A DNA stretch of 64,000 nucleotides from Prillingera fragicola (GCA_002335605.1 BEDY01000006.1:1178001-1242000); one strand, 5' to 3'. Numbered from the stretch's first letter, positions 44,654 to 56,439 are shown. Made by a program: numbers and translations. Notes: generated by a model not told the origin, from the letters alone.

Positions 44654-44690
44654 CCCCCAACAGGGTAGCATGCATGCAGCAGCAGCAGCG
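44619..44690. repeat. (CTG)8...(CAG)4 inverted repeat
   Basis: Eight CTG triplets at 44626-44649 are followed 27 bp later by four CAG triplets at 44677-44688. Each block is preceded by ATGCATGC or GCATGCATGC. The two blocks can pair as a hairpin stem of at least 12 bp. Confidence 0.85.
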
Positions 44691-44983
44691 TATGCAGACT
44701 GGGTCCTGGCTGGACTGGCAGCAACTCACGCCGCCATGGTCCGGCCACTGCCTGTGCCGAGTACATGTTCGGTGGCATTTACCCGGGATCTCGGCTCGAG
44801 GGACCCACAAGGCACTCTCTTGCTCTCTCTCTCACATCTCGGCCTGCTCGTTGGTCTTTCTGGCTCCTGCCGCCGCTGCTACTGGGTGAAGCAAGCTCTC
44901 GGCGTTCCCTGCCTCCTCGTGCTCCTCCGTCCTCTGCTCGTACACCGGTCCACAGGCGTACCACCTACACCTACCCTACCCAG

Positions 44984-44990
44984 TATATAA
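44984..44990 (+). promoter_or_regulatory. TATA box of the transhydrogenase gene
   Basis: TATATAA in CAGTATATAAGTAC, 64 bp upstream of the ATG, followed by a C-rich CCCTCCCCCCACACC leader. It is the clearest TATA element in the window. Confidence 0.65.
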
Positions 44991-45053
44991 GTACTCCCTC
45001 CCCCCACACCACTTTACAACCCCCCTTCCACTCACCACTCGTTACTCGCCGCC

Positions 45054-46736
45054 ATGCCTCCCGCTCCCCCCACTGCCGCCTCGCGCGCCTCCATCGTCCG
45101 CCTCATGCAGGCCACCGCCTCGTCGGGCTGCCGCGGCTGCGGACGCACCCACACCTCGGCCCACGCCTGCGCGACCCCCGGCCACAACCACTCGCACGCC
45201 CACGGTGCACGCGGCATGGCCACCCCCGTCGCCAACCCGGGCCCCGACGCTGGCAACGGCGACTATGCTTTCGAGGTCAGTACTGGTGTTCTCTTGCGTC
45301 GTGTTGTAGTGTCGGTTTAGCCGAGCCGTGTCCCGCCAAGAGCTCCGGCCGAAACCCGCGTAGCTTGCCGCGCCGTCGTGACACCCACGCTGACGCTGTA
45401 GATGGCCGCCTCGACCCTTCGTTTCGGTACCGGTGCCACCCGCGAGGTCGGCATGGACTTTACCAACATGATCTCGCGTCTGCCTGCGTCGGACCGCTCT
45501 AATGTCAAGATTGGTGTCTTTACCGACCCCAACGTGTCCAAGCTCGCTGTCATGGAGACTGTCGAGCAGGCGCTTCTCAAGGAGGGCCACAACTTTGTCG
45601 TCTTTGACAAGGTCTCGGTCGAGCCCACTGACAAGTCGTGGGTCGAGGCTATTGACTGGACCCGTAACTCGAGCATTACGCACTTCCTCGCCGTCGGTGG
45701 TGGTTCCGTCATGGACACTGCCAAGGCTGCCAACCTGCTCTCGTGCTACCCGGACTCTGACATGTACGACTTTATCAACGCCCCCGTCGGCAAGGGTACC
45801 CCCATCAACAAGGCCCTCAAGCCCCTGATTGCCGTCCCCACCACTGCCGGTACCGGTTCCGAGACCACTGGTACTGCGATTCTTGACATTCCCTCCAAGA
45901 AGTTTAAGACTGGTATTGCCTCGCGTGCCCTCAAGCCTACTATTGGTATTGTCGACACGCTCAACACTGCCACCTGCCCCCGCGAGGTCGCTGTCGCCGC
46001 CGGTCTCGACGTGCTCTTCCACTCGCTCGAGTCGTACACTGCCGTCCCTTACTACGAGCGCACCCCTCGCCCTGCCAACCCGCTCAACCGTCCGGCGTAC
46101 CAGGGCTCGAACCCGGTGTCGGACATTTTCTCCAAGTGGGCTCTTGAGCAGACTGTCAAGTACCTGCCCCGCATCTTCAAGGACCCCTTCGGTGACGAGG
46201 AGGCTCGCGCCCAGATGCTGCTCGCTGCGTCGACTGCCGGTATCGGTTTCGGCAACGCCGGTGTCCACCTGTGCCACGCCGGTTCGTACCCGATCTCGTC
46301 GCTCAACAAGGCCCGCCCCAGGGACAAGCAGTACTTCCACCCTTCGTACAACCCCGAGCTGCCCCTGATCCCCCACGGTATCGCCGTCTCGCTCACTGCC
46401 CCCTCGGTCTTCCACTTCACCGCGCCCTCGTCGCCCGAGCGCCACCGCACCGCCGCCGCCATCTTTATGGGCGACCGCGCCGGCGAGCTCGCCAACGTCC
46501 GCGACGAGGACATTGGCTCGGTCCTCCGTGAGGAGATCCAGCGCTTCCTCGACATTCTCGATGTCCCCCGCGGCCTCAACGGCGTCGGCTACAACAGCGG
46601 CGACATCGAGGTCCTCGCCAACGGCATGCTCCCCCAGCGCCGTGTCCTCGACCTCGCACCCCGTCTCGTCAAGGACAACAAGTCCGAGGAGCTCGACCAG
46701 CTCTCCAGCATCCTCGAGGGCGCCCTTACCTGGTAA
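45054..46736 (+). CDS. hydroxyacid-oxoacid transhydrogenase (iron-type ADH, ADHFE1-like)
   Basis: Mitochondrial group III alcohol dehydrogenase that oxidises 4-hydroxybutyrate while reducing 2-oxoglutarate. Exons 45054-45275 (GTCAGT donor) and 45402-46736 give 518 residues. The first exon encodes an Arg/Ser/Ala presequence followed by a Cys/His-rich GCRGCGRTHTSAHAC..GHNHSHAHG segment. The catalytic body has the NAD site GGGSVMDTAKA and the PTTAGTGSETTGTAI loop. The metal-ligand regions are AGLDVLFHSLES, HLCHAGSYPIS and PHGIAVSL, as in ADHFE1/HOT rather than in bacterial Fe-ADHs. Codon use is highly biased, as expected of an abundant enzyme. A 590-codon antisense frame exists but is a by-product of that bias. 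Confidence 0.92.
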
Positions 46737-48235
46737 GCCCCCCGCGGCGCTCTTCCAAAAAGGCTCTTGGCTCCTGCAGCAAGTGTCGAGTGAGACCCCC
46801 AGCATGTGGTGCATTTAGTGAACGAAACACCTGCAGAAAATCAACAGCAGAAAAAGAGGCATGAGGATGTGATTCGTGTGCAGTTTCTATGTAGGCAGAG
46901 AAGTGAAAGCATGTAGCGTGAGCAGACTGCACAGCTGCACCACTGACCCGTGCACCACCACTGACATCTACCAGCTCGTAGACGGTGTGGCCAGCGGCAA
47001 CGCGGACATAGCAAGTTGTAGCAGACGTCGATGGGAGTAGGATAAGCGAACCGCCTTAGCCGAGCCCATCACCGTTTAGCCGCACATCGGCGCCGCGGCG
47101 GCGGCGGCGTGGGGGGTGATAGACAGCAACATCTGCGTTGGGCGCGGGTGTTAGAGCGGGCGGGGCTTGCCTGCCCTGAGGTCGAGGCATTGCGGGGCAG
47201 TGTGGGGTTGGGTCTTTGCCGGATGGGCTTGCCGGGGGAGCGTTGTACGAGTCTGTTCTTGTTCTTTGGTTCTGTGCTGCTTAGCTGCACTGCTTGGATG
47301 TGGGTGGTTTGCTGCGGTTGACTGTGGGAGACGGGTGAGTGTCAGTGGTGAGCAAGGAGTGTGGCGGCTTGGTGCCCGCTGACGGACATGGACTCGGACA
47401 TGGTTCTCTATCTGCGGCTCCTTCTATCTGCGGCTCGTTGCAGGGCTGCAGATCACAGACCGTAGCTGGTGGAGGCGTGTACGGGCGGGCTTCCGTACCG
47501 GCACGGGAACCAGCTCGGCAATGCGACAAGGTGGTGGCGTTCCGTTTTGATTAGTCCGACGGCGTTGGTGGGTCGGGTCGACTGATAGGCGAGGTCGAGG
47601 TTGGGCTGGGGGCGGGACTTTGGGTTTGTCGTTGGGTAGGGAGTTGACGCTGTACGCGAGGTGCCCCAGCTCTGTGTCTGAGGTGCTGAGGTGTGGCCTC
47701 ATCAATGAATGACGGATGGGTCATTGTGAGCGACGAGGTGCCACCTTCTGTGCAACTGTTCTGTACTGCCTACACCAGTCGATTGCATGTGATAGTGTAC
47801 AATGCCCAGCAAGGCGCGGCGCAACGCCGCGCCTCGACAAGTGGGGAGATGGGGTACAAGGCTGAGCGACCACGACATGCTGTGAACCGTGAACTGGACT
47901 CGCCAGCTGTTTCACAGCTTTTGACAGTGAGTTCTCAGATAAATACGTGATGAAGGGCACGTCTCTCTCATCCTATGCAGGTAGCAAAGCCATGACAAGT
48001 GAGCGAAAGATCAAAAGATGCAAAGAGTCCATCACATCAGCCACAGTTGATTTCAGGCACCATCAACCCCACGCAAACTGCACGCGAGAACCACGTGCTC
48101 ATTGATCACGTGTCTCCCGCCACGTCGAGCATACTGCACGCTCGTTCACCCACTGCAACATCTGTTACTTGCAACCTACTCCCTCTCTCCCTCTCCCTCG
48201 CCCCTCGCCCCTCCCTTACCCGAACGCGTCAAACC
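46737..48235. other. 1.5-kb intergenic region
   Basis: No gene is supported; frames are below 95 codons and mutually antisense. A 14-bp direct repeat (TCTATCTGCGGCTC) occurs at 47407 and 47423. A CGGCGGCGGCGGCG run lies near 47095. The last 60 bp before 48236 are CCCTCTCTCC-type pyrimidine leader for the OST gene. Confidence 0.45.
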
Positions 48236-49308
48236 ATGGTCGCTATCCGGAGGGCCCTCGCTGCCACCGCCGCCGCCGCGTTGGCTGCGCTGCCGCTCAC
48301 GAGCGCGCTGCAGGTCAAGAGCATCAAGGCTAGCGTCATTGCTGGTGACTCTATCGCCGAGCCGAGCTATACGTGAGTAGCTGTGGGGAGACGTACTCGT
48401 GCGGAGAGCGGACGCATGGGCTGTGACTGTTGCGTGCGCGAGCAGGAACCCCGCTACCTGGCAACGCTTGTGCTCGTTGCTCCAACGCGCCGTAGACGCC
48501 AGCTAACCCTCGTAGCCTGAAGCCCACCAACGCCTGGCCGGAAACCATTGCTATCCCAGAGCACGCGCATCTCAAGGTCTCTTTCTCTGTCGCCGACGAC
48601 GCTGGATCGGCCGTCGCGCCTGCGCAGGCCCAGGTCGAGCTCCGCGACACCAAGACTGGCGAGACTGGCGTGTTCCAGGTTGGCACCAAGGCGAACGGCA
48701 AGGCGGCGTTTACTATCGTGAGTCTGTTCGGAGCGCTATCTCCCCCGACTCGAGCTTGTACTGACCCCCAGAACACCTCCAAACTCACCCCCTTCGCTGC
48801 CGGCTCCTCTGGTTCGCTCAAAGCAACCCTCTACCTCTCGTCTCCTTCCGAGAAGCCCGTCAAGTGGGTCCTCGGCGACCTCACCCTCCCCTCCTCGGCC
48901 CTCACCACGCCCGCCCGCCTGCGCCACTCCCTGCCCCCGCGCGCGGGCGAGCCAGCATTTGCGGTCCAGGAAGAGATCTTCCACACCTTCCAGCCTGAAC
49001 CCAAGGACATTTCCCGCCCCAAGGCCGCAATCGGCACCGGCGTCGTCCTCGGCGCCTGGCTCGTGCTCTTCTACCTCATTGAAAAGGTCACCCCGGGGCT
49101 GAACTGGACCACCATCTCGTCAATGATGCACGCCTTCCTCGCCGGCCTCATGATCCTCGAGGTCTTGATCGTAAAGTACTGGATCGGAATGAGGCTCTAC
49201 CAGCTCCTCCCACCATTCCTCCTCGTCTCGGCAGGTACAGCGTACATCGGCACCGTCGCCCTGCGTGGTGCGCGCGTCGAGAGGCTCAAGGCTGGCGGGA
49301 CCCCCTAG
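48236..49308 (+). CDS. SWP1: oligosaccharyltransferase subunit ribophorin II / Swp1
   Basis: Subunit of the ER N-glycosylation complex. Exons 48236-48372, 48516-48717 and 48772-49308 give 291 residues. A signal peptide (MVAIRRALAATAAAALAALPLTSALQ) leads to a luminal beta domain (KVSFSVADDAG, QAQVELRDTKTGETGVFQV, KWVLGDLTLPS). Three membrane helices form the C-terminus: AAIGTGVVLGAWLVLFYLI, MMHAFLAGLMILEVLIV and LLPPFLLVSAGTAYIGTVAL. The EEIFHTFQPEPKDISRP block just before the first helix is the conserved ribophorin II element, as is the short Swp1-like length compared with animal ribophorin II. Confidence 0.92.
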
Positions 49309-49527
49309 AAGGACCGCTGGTGGGGGGCGTCGGGCGTAGGACGCAAAAACGCAGTGCTAGATGCAGTGCTAGATAAGTCACGATGCATGGCAGATAGAGA
49401 AGCGTCGGCGAGAGCAAGGACTGGGCATGAACTGACTCCTGGGCGGGCGTCGTTGGAAACTGCGTATGCATACTCTAACACCATCTCATATCATTACTCA
49501 TCAACCCCTCACGCACAGCTAGCTAGC

Positions 49528-52343
49528 TCACTTGCCACCGCTCGTCAGGTTTGCCGGAAAGCCCGCAAAGTCCTGCTGGTCGGTAACCTGTTGTCCGTCC
49601 TTTTTGTACGAGATGCGCAAACGGAGACGAATGTTTGCGCCGGCCGGGGCGAGGATGCGCATCTGCTGCGTCTCGGTCGAGCCGGGCCCGACGTTCGGGT
49701 TGGACATTGCTTGCATCTGCAGCTGCTGGGTCTGGACAGTGTCAGTAGACATCTCAAGGGCCGACTCACCTTTGGTACGGCGACCTGGAAGTTGACAGCC
49801 TCGACGGCCGACTGGGCAGTGAACCGCGCTAGAATCTGGACCATGCCGGGCTGCGCAGGGTTGACCTTTGGCGTGAGCGTAATCTTGAGGCCGTTCTTTT
49901 CGTAGGCAGGGTAGGTCTGGAGCTGCGGTGCCTGTGGTGCGGCGGCGGCTGGCGGCGATCGGGCCTGGGGAGGGGGCGAGGTGGGGCCGCTCGACGGGGT
50001 AACCATGTCAAAGAGCGAGGCGGACGCTGCGGGTGCGGCGGCCTGGGGAGCAGGTGACGCGCTCGGCGCGGCGGGGGAGGCATCGAACAGGGACATGATG
50101 TCCTGCTGCGCTGACCGTGCCGGCGCGGGGGCAGCAGCTGCCGCTGGAGCGGAACCCATGTCCTCGGACGAGCCGAAAATGTCTGCGAGCAGGTCCTGTG
50201 TCGACTGGATAGAGGCTGTGGGGGTAGCGCCGCCACCGTTTGCAGGGGCTGAGCCCATGTCGTCGCCAATGAGGTCCACAACAGTGTCCTTGTCGGCGCG
50301 AGTCGTGCCAACGGAACGACGCTCACTAACTGTACCCATAATGGTCGGCCTGATCTCGGGAGGTGGCATGCGCTCGAGCACACCACCGCGAACGTCGCCC
50401 ATGAGGAGCAAGTTGCCAAACTCGACACTGCGTTGCTGGATCTCAAGCTCGAGGTTGCTCGAGTAGCTGGCCATGATGGCAGCAATGCGCTCCTGCTGCG
50501 AGCTCGAGTTGGCGGTCGACAGCTCAGCCAACCTCGTCGAAAGCTTGGACATGGCAGTGAGGACAAACTGGCGGATAAGGGTATTGGTGTAGGGCGAGTT
50601 GAGAACAGTCTCGAACAAGTCGACCATGCCGACGTCGGTCACCTGCTTGACCTCCTCGCCGTCGTCAAAGGTGCCGCCCTGGAGCAGAACGTCGCCAAAC
50701 TCTCCAATGATCCACACGGCGCCGAGGGTGAGCGACTCCTGCGACAGGTCGGCCGAGAGCGACGCATACAACCTCTGCGCAGTGTAGAACTGGAGCTCGG
50801 GGGTGTGCGACACGAGACGGATGAACGCGGCCAAAATCTCCTCACGCACATAGTTGCCGGCAGTGTTGAGCACGCGCAGGGTGGTGTCAATGTGCCAGCG
50901 CTTGTTGGGCGCAAAGCGCTCGGCAGCGAGCCAGATCTGGGTCGTAAGGCCTGTCTTGAATTCGTTGTCGGCCACCTCGAGGAACGCCAGCAACTCGCGG
51001 GTCATAATCCTGACATTCTGCTCGTTGATGAGCGCGTATGACAGCTCGAGCGCACGCCTGCGGATCGAAATGTCTCCGTCGCGCAGACAGTCGAGAATGG
51101 TGTTGCGGTGACGCTGCACGGCGTTGGTGTCGATACCGACCACCTTGTTGAGCGTGTTGAGCGCAACGTAGCGTATGTTGTTGTCGCGGTTGGTCAGGAA
51201 CTTTCCGAGAATGTTGATCGCCATGACACGGAGACCGTTGTCGGCCTCAATCTCCAACACGGTGAGGACAGTCTCGTAGAGAATCGAGTTGCCAACGTTC
51301 TTGGACGAGTCGGTGTTGGTCGCGACTTGTGCCAAAATGTCGTTCATGATCTCACTCGCCTCGGCGTCTCCTCGTCCAAGCAAGCGCAGGAGGCGGACTA
51401 CCTTGACCTGGAGGAAGGGGTCGCTAATGCCTCCGACGTCGTGCTCTGGGCTAAAGCCGGTAGTGACCAGCGACTTGAGGTGCTTGACGAGCATGGCGGT
51501 CGCGGGGCGGAAGCTGGCAGCGACGTTGTCGTCCAACTCGCACATCTCCGTCACGAGAGTGATGCCCGCGAGGAGCACACCGTGATTCCTGTCCTGGAGC
51601 AGCGCCTTGGCCCGATTGGTAAAGTGGTCCATAAGGTCGGGGACACGGCGAATGACGCGAAGCGCGCACAACGCGGCCTTTTTGCGAATGTACGTGTTGC
51701 TGCTACCCAACAGCTTTTCAATCTCGTTACACAAATCGCGCGACATCTCCTCGGACGAAATGTTGGCAAAGGTGCACAGCGCGAGACCGACGGCGTACAT
51801 ATTGGGGTGGTTCATGTCACTGCCATGTTAGTGCGAGCAGTGCACGGGGGACTAACTTTTTGAGCGAGTTGGTGACCAGCGTCAAGACCTCTTGGTTCTC
51901 GTCCAGTAGGAGCATTATTCCCAAGTATCCGAGACGCTTGTCGCTGAAGCGCGGCGACGCGACGAGCTTGAGACATTCGATCTGTCCAAAGTGTGCCGGG
52001 TAGCCAAGCATGTGGATGTACAAAAGCTTGGCAATGTTGTTGTGCCGCGAGAACGAGTCCTCCTCTTTGAACGACGTCTGGAGGTGGTTAGCATTGACGT
52101 CAAGGGCTGTGCGGAACAGTGTGAACAGCGGTGTACGCACTCGGATCGCGGCCGACTCCTTCTGGATCACCGAGCGTTCATCTGCTAGTGTCTGTAATGG
52201 TCAGCTCTTGTTCTATGCTGAGAGTGTATCAAGCCTACCTTGCATGAGCGGATGGCCTTAATAAGGGCTGTGGACGTGTCAGTGCCATGGTAATCCTCCA
52301 CCCGACTGGATAGCTTACCTTTCAAGTTGTAGTGCCCGCTCAT
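49528..52343 (-). CDS. APL4: AP-1 adaptor complex gamma subunit
   Basis: Large subunit of the clathrin adaptor for trans-Golgi/endosome traffic. Exons 52319-52343, 52239-52267, 52141-52191, 51857-52077, 49770-51819 and 49528-49731 give 859 residues. The trunk matches gamma-adaptin closely: [76 protein letters not shown] and [21 protein letters not shown] Pro/Ala/Ser hinge carries DLLADIF and DIMSLFD (clathrin-box-like). The C-terminal gamma-ear ([13 protein letters not shown] to [13 protein letters not shown]) is complete. The first three coding exons total only 105 nt. The 63-nt third intron is stop-free and in frame, but removal restores the family consensus. Confidence 0.96.
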
Positions 52344-52664
52344 GGCTGCCCGATCGCGCTGTGCTGTAGTCGGGGTGTGTGCCGTGTAGAAGCTAGGAGA
52401 GAGGTCGAGGAGGGAAGAGGGGTATGCTCTAGAGGGGGTAGTGAGCTGTCAACAGAGATGTGCTGCTCGATGTCCATGCCGATGGTCCATGTCACTGTCC
52501 ACGCGACGTGTGGCACATCCCCGAGCCAATTTGATCCCGCTCGTCCCCCGCCAGGTACGTCACGTCGACAACATCTCTCTCCCTCTTCTGTTGGTCATTG
52601 TTGCTGTAGATTTCTTGCTCGTTATCCTCTACAGCGACGTCTGAGCACACTCATACGTAACACA
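52344..52664. promoter_or_regulatory. divergent promoter, AP-1 gamma / 5-phosphatase
   Basis: 321 bp separating outward-facing starts. It contains a TCTCTCTCCCTCTTC pyrimidine tract about 80 bp before the 5-phosphatase ATG. No other feature is seen. Confidence 0.45.
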
Positions 52665-54070
52665 ATGTCGGCTCTCACTGTATTCCTCACAACGTACAAC
52701 ACCGGGCTGCAGGGATCCCTCGCACAGGAGCAAGACCTCTCGTCATGGCTCATCCCCGTGCTGCACAACCATGCTAGGAAGAATGGCGGTACCGTGCCCG
52801 ACATTTACGCCATCGGCGTCCAAGAGCTCCTCCCTCTCCACCTCGCCTGTAAGTTGTCCAAAAATACACCAACACTCGTGTATCGCGTGGCGCTGACCCA
52901 CACAAAGTCGCCGGTCTGACGCACCCCGTCCTCATTGCCCTCACCGACAAGATTCAGTCGCTGCTGTCCGCCCACGCAACGTCCGTCTCTCCCAACCGCG
53001 AAAAGGATACGTACAAACTCGTATCGCGCGTCTCGCACGTCGGTATAGCGCTCTGGGTCTTTGCGCGCGAGGCCACGACAGCCGGCCGTTTGGGCGGTGC
53101 ACTCGAGGCGTCCATCGGCCTCTGGCGCTTTGGCATGGGCAACAAGGGAGCGGTCGGTGTGCGCCTCCCCATCCAGCGCGGCCCCAAACCCGGCGGCGAC
53201 GGCTGGGAGACTCTCACCTTTGTTTCTGCTCACCTTGAAGCCCATGACGAAAACATCAACAAGCGCAATGCGCAGTACGATGCCATCTTGTCTAGCCTTG
53301 TCTTCAATCCAAAGGACGCGCTCCAGTATCCTGCGCAGCCGCACCAGACCTCGCATCTCTTCATCATGGGCGACCTCAACTATCGCCTCCTCCGTCTCCC
53401 CCAGCCAAACGTCTACCCGCGCGAGACCCTGCCGTCCACCACAGAGTCCGAACTGCTCGACCAAGAAAAGGCCCGCGCACAAATGGTCACCCTCGACACG
53501 CTCAAGCGGGAGCAAGCCGCCGGCCGCGTCTTTGGCGGTATGCGTGAGGGCGACCTCACGCGCTTTGCGCCGACATACAAGCGCATCGTCGGCCAGGTCG
53601 AGGGATACTCGAAGAAGAGGATACCAGGCTGGACGGACCGTATCCTGTTTGCCTCGCACACCGACAGCCCAGACCTCTACCTGCCCCAGGCGGGCCCAGC
53701 CTCCTCAAACACCACGCAGATTCTCCAGTTCACGTCCGCGCCCGAACTTGTAATTTCCGACCACAAGCCGGTCCACGCACTCCTCCAGCTCCCGCCCATC
53801 ACCCACGCAGCACCAAGCATAATGATGGCGCCCATCCTCGCCCCTCCCGCGGCCCCCTCGCGCCCCCGCCCAGCAGCGCGGCAGCGCGAGGACATTCTCC
53901 TCCAAAAGATTATCGGGACAATCCTCGACCGCCTCGTCGGCTGGCCGTGGACAATCCTCGTCTTGCTCGGGTTTGGAAACGAAAAGGCCGGCATGGGCGT
54001 GGGCGCGTTCTTGGCCATGGTGTGGGGCATGTGGTGGTCCGGTGTTGTCGGTGGATACTTTTCGGGATAG
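52665..54070 (+). CDS. INP54: inositol polyphosphate 5-phosphatase, Inp54-like, C-terminally anchored
   Basis: Hydrolyses the 5-phosphate of phosphoinositides such as PI(4,5)P2. Exons 52665-52848 and 52908-54070 give 448 residues. The catalytic signature set is complete: FLTTYNTG, GVQELLPL, NKGAVGVRL, FVSAHLEAHDENINKRNAQY, FIMGDLNYRL, GWTDRILF and SDHKPVHA. There is no SAC, C2 or SH2 domain. A hydrophobic C-terminal segment (WPWTILVLLGFG, then GVGAFLAMVWGMWWSGVVGGYF) suggests insertion in the ER membrane, as in yeast Inp54. The splice acceptor was chosen to restore LAFAGLTHPVLIALTDK. Confidence 0.9.
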
Positions 54071-54282
54071 ATTGGTTAGAGTGCTCGCTGGTTGTCATGT
54101 ATACACGTATAGACTGTGCCCAGGCGTATCAGTTTGGTGGACGGTGCGTCACATGTTGTGCAGGCTGCATAACGTCCTTTGCTCTGCACGACGGTATTCC
54201 TCGCTCTTCACTTGCTTCCTCTGTTCTCTGCTGCTTGTAGTACTCTGCCATCCACTAAAATCCCATAGATATACAACGGCTT

Positions 54283-55230
54283 TTACTGGCCCTCGCAGTG
54301 GGTCTTGTACGCGGCCTCGTCGAGGAGGGCGTTGAACTCGGTCTCGTCCGAGAGCTTGATCTTGGCGAGCCAGCCTGTGTTTGTCAGTCCTGCACCGGGG
54401 CACTTGGATCTTGGCAGGTTGACGTGGATGCTCGTGTCTGAGCAGCCACACCAGCCCACGAGCCTGCACTCACCGTTCTCAAGAGGCGACTTGTTAAGGA
54501 GACTGGGGCTCTCGCCGAGGTCCTCGTTGATCGCCTCAACGACACCGGTGACGGGGGCGTAGATGTCCGAGGCAGCCTTGACCGACTCGACGGCGCCAAT
54601 GGTCTCTGCACGGCATGTCAGTGGGGCTCCCTAACGGGGGTGCGAAGCGGGGCGAGAGTGAGAAAGGGAATGATTGGCCGGGTTGGTCCGGGGGTGTGCT
54701 ATCTTGGCGCAGGGCACGCAATCGGCCCCGGCTTGGATGTACGAGCAACTGATCACCATGGAGACGATGACCACGCCAACGCGGTAAGCTCATCTCGGTG
54801 CGCCAAGCGCAGTGACCGACGCGTGCAGCGCTGGCCCAACCCCTATCGCCCTTGTCGCACACGCAAAGCTACTCACCACCAGCCTCGACCTCGGTGCCGG
54901 CCGCGGGGAGCTCGACAAAGACGACATCGCCGAGAGCCTTCTGGGCGTAGTCGGTGATGCCGACGGTGCCAATCTTGGTGGCCTCGTCGTAGGCGACCCA
55001 CTCGTGGTCCTCGGTGTAGCGGGCTGTGGATGTGGAGATAGGAGGTTAGATAAGGTGGGTTAGAAGGACAAGTGTCAGCGCGTGTGACTGGATGGTTTAT
55101 TTTCCAGAGGCTGGTTGCTGCTTGGCGCCAACTCACTCGAGACAAAGCGGAGAGCGGTGAAGCGCTGGGCCATGGGAGCGGGGCGACGGAGCGCGAGGGC
55201 GGCGGGGCGGGCGAGACGGGCAGCGAACAT
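54283..55230 (-). CDS. GCV3: glycine cleavage system H protein
   Basis: Mitochondrial lipoyl carrier of the glycine decarboxylase complex. Exons 55137-55230, 54877-55023, 54474-54605 and 54283-54374 give 154 residues. An Arg/Ala-rich presequence ([19 protein letters not shown]) precedes the mature start [11 protein letters not shown]. The lipoyl-lysine is K91 in [14 protein letters not shown], followed by [21 protein letters not shown] and the closing [15 protein letters not shown]. Length and all motifs fit the family. The intron phases keep the fold intact. The gene is divergent from FIS1. Confidence 0.95.
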
Positions 55231-55801
55231 GGTTGCGTGTGTGTTGTGTTGAGAGAGTGGGGAGATGGGAAGAGAAGAGTAGAAGAGCAAGTTGTCGCGA
55301 GGTAGAGAGCAATCGCAGCTGGTTGGACAACGAGGAGACGACGAGAGAGAACACCAATGACGTTGGAAATTCGTCATTGGAAACGGGCGGCTCGTTCCTT
55401 GGAAAATACAAAATGCCATTAGAAACTATTTCTAATGATGATTAGTACACTTTTGTAATCATTAGCATTTCTTTCTAATCGCGTTAATACAAACGGATTC
55501 TGATTCGTTAAGGGCGTGCCTGGACCCTCCGCGGTTATTCGACAGATCCGACAGTGGACCCTGAGGCGGAGCCCTCCACCCAAAATTACTTCCGTGGGAG
55601 CCACGTGAGATCTGCATGGCAGGCTAGCAAGGCTCAATGTCGAGTGGTGTTCGCATCGTCACCGCCTCGGCATGAACAGCATCAACATCTCATCTCTCTC
55701 TCTTGCTCGTCTTCTGTTTGCCACCTAACCATATTCTCATTAGAACAGCTAGTACCTAGCACACACAGCCCCTACCACCACAAATCTATCCACCCCACAA
55801 C
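55231..55801. promoter_or_regulatory. divergent promoter GCV3/FIS1 with AT-rich palindromes
   Basis: 571 bp. Positions 55354-55362 and 55372-55380 form a 9-bp perfect inverted repeat (CCAATGACG/CGTCATTGG). Positions 55418-55436 form ATTAGAAACTATTTCTAAT (8-bp arms). CTAATGAT at 55432 pairs with ATCATTAG at 55458. TTGGAAA occurs three times at about 55364-55406. The CCAAT inside the first arm may be a HAP-complex site. The last 60 bp before FIS1 are C/A-rich leader. Confidence 0.6.
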
Positions 55802-56439
55802 ATGGCCGGCATCAGCACCGACCTCCCATACGCAGCAGAGGCAGAGGCTTCACTCGGCTACGAAGAGCTAGAGGTGCGCTCACCAAAAAGGCGTGGGGGA
55901 ATGCCCACTGCCACGTCGATGGTCGCCATACTAACACCAACAGGTCCTCCGCAACCAGTACTACAAGGAGATTGAGAGCGGTCACGTCACCACCCAGTCA
56001 AAGTTCAACTATGGTGCGTTGCCGCCACCCATCGTAACAATCGGAACTGACAGGCAGGCTGGGGACTCGTCAAGTCGGGCTCGGCAGAGTTCCAGACCGA
56101 GGGCGTCAAGCTTCTACAGGGTGAGCAGTAGCACCCATGGCTGTGTTCCCTTCTAACACCTATGCAGAAATCTACTCGGCCTCACCAAGCCACCGCCGCG
56201 AATGCACCTACTACATTGCAGTGGGCTACTACAAGCTCCGCAACTTTCAGTACGCCAAAAAGTTCAACGACCTCCTTCTCGCCGTCGAGCCCGAGAACCT
56301 CCAGGCCCAGTCTCTGCGGACACTGATCGACCAGGCCGTCACGAGGGACGGATACATTGGCATGGGCATTCTTGCCGGTGCTGCAGCTGTCACCGGTGTT
56401 ATCGTTGCCACGCTCGTCAAGCGTGGAGCACGGAAATAG
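55802..56439 (+). CDS. FIS1: mitochondrial fission protein Fis1
   Basis: Tail-anchored outer-membrane protein recruiting the dynamin fission machinery. Exons 55802-55873, 55944-56013, 56058-56120 and 56168-56439 give 158 residues. The TPR-like bundle includes SKFNYGWGLVKS, GVKLLQEIYSASPSHRRECTYYIAVGYYKLRNFQYAKKFNDLLL and EPENLQAQSLRTLI, all Fis1 hallmarks. The C-terminus has a membrane helix (YIGMGILAGAAAVTGVIVATLV) and a short basic KRGARK tail, as required for mitochondrial targeting. Confidence 0.96.

Larger units (their letters stand above)
42998..45053. promoter_or_regulatory. 2-kb divergent intergenic region
   Basis: Between the HIT gene (minus) and the transhydrogenase (plus). It holds a CTG/CAG inverted run (44619-44690), a GAGAGAGAGAG run near 44420 and a strong TATA box at 44984. 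A 224-codon ATG frame at 43320-43994 is overlapped by an antisense frame of similar size, is Met/Cys-rich and has no domain, so it is not called. Confidence 0.45.

Noticed and set aside
46100..46120. tRNA T-loop-like GCTCGAACCCGG
   Set aside because: It lies inside transhydrogenase coding sequence and has no acceptor or anticodon arms around it.
45042..46814. 590-codon open frame antisense to the transhydrogenase
   Set aside because: It mirrors the highly biased codons of the real gene, crosses its intron, has no domain and starts outside any promoter-like context.
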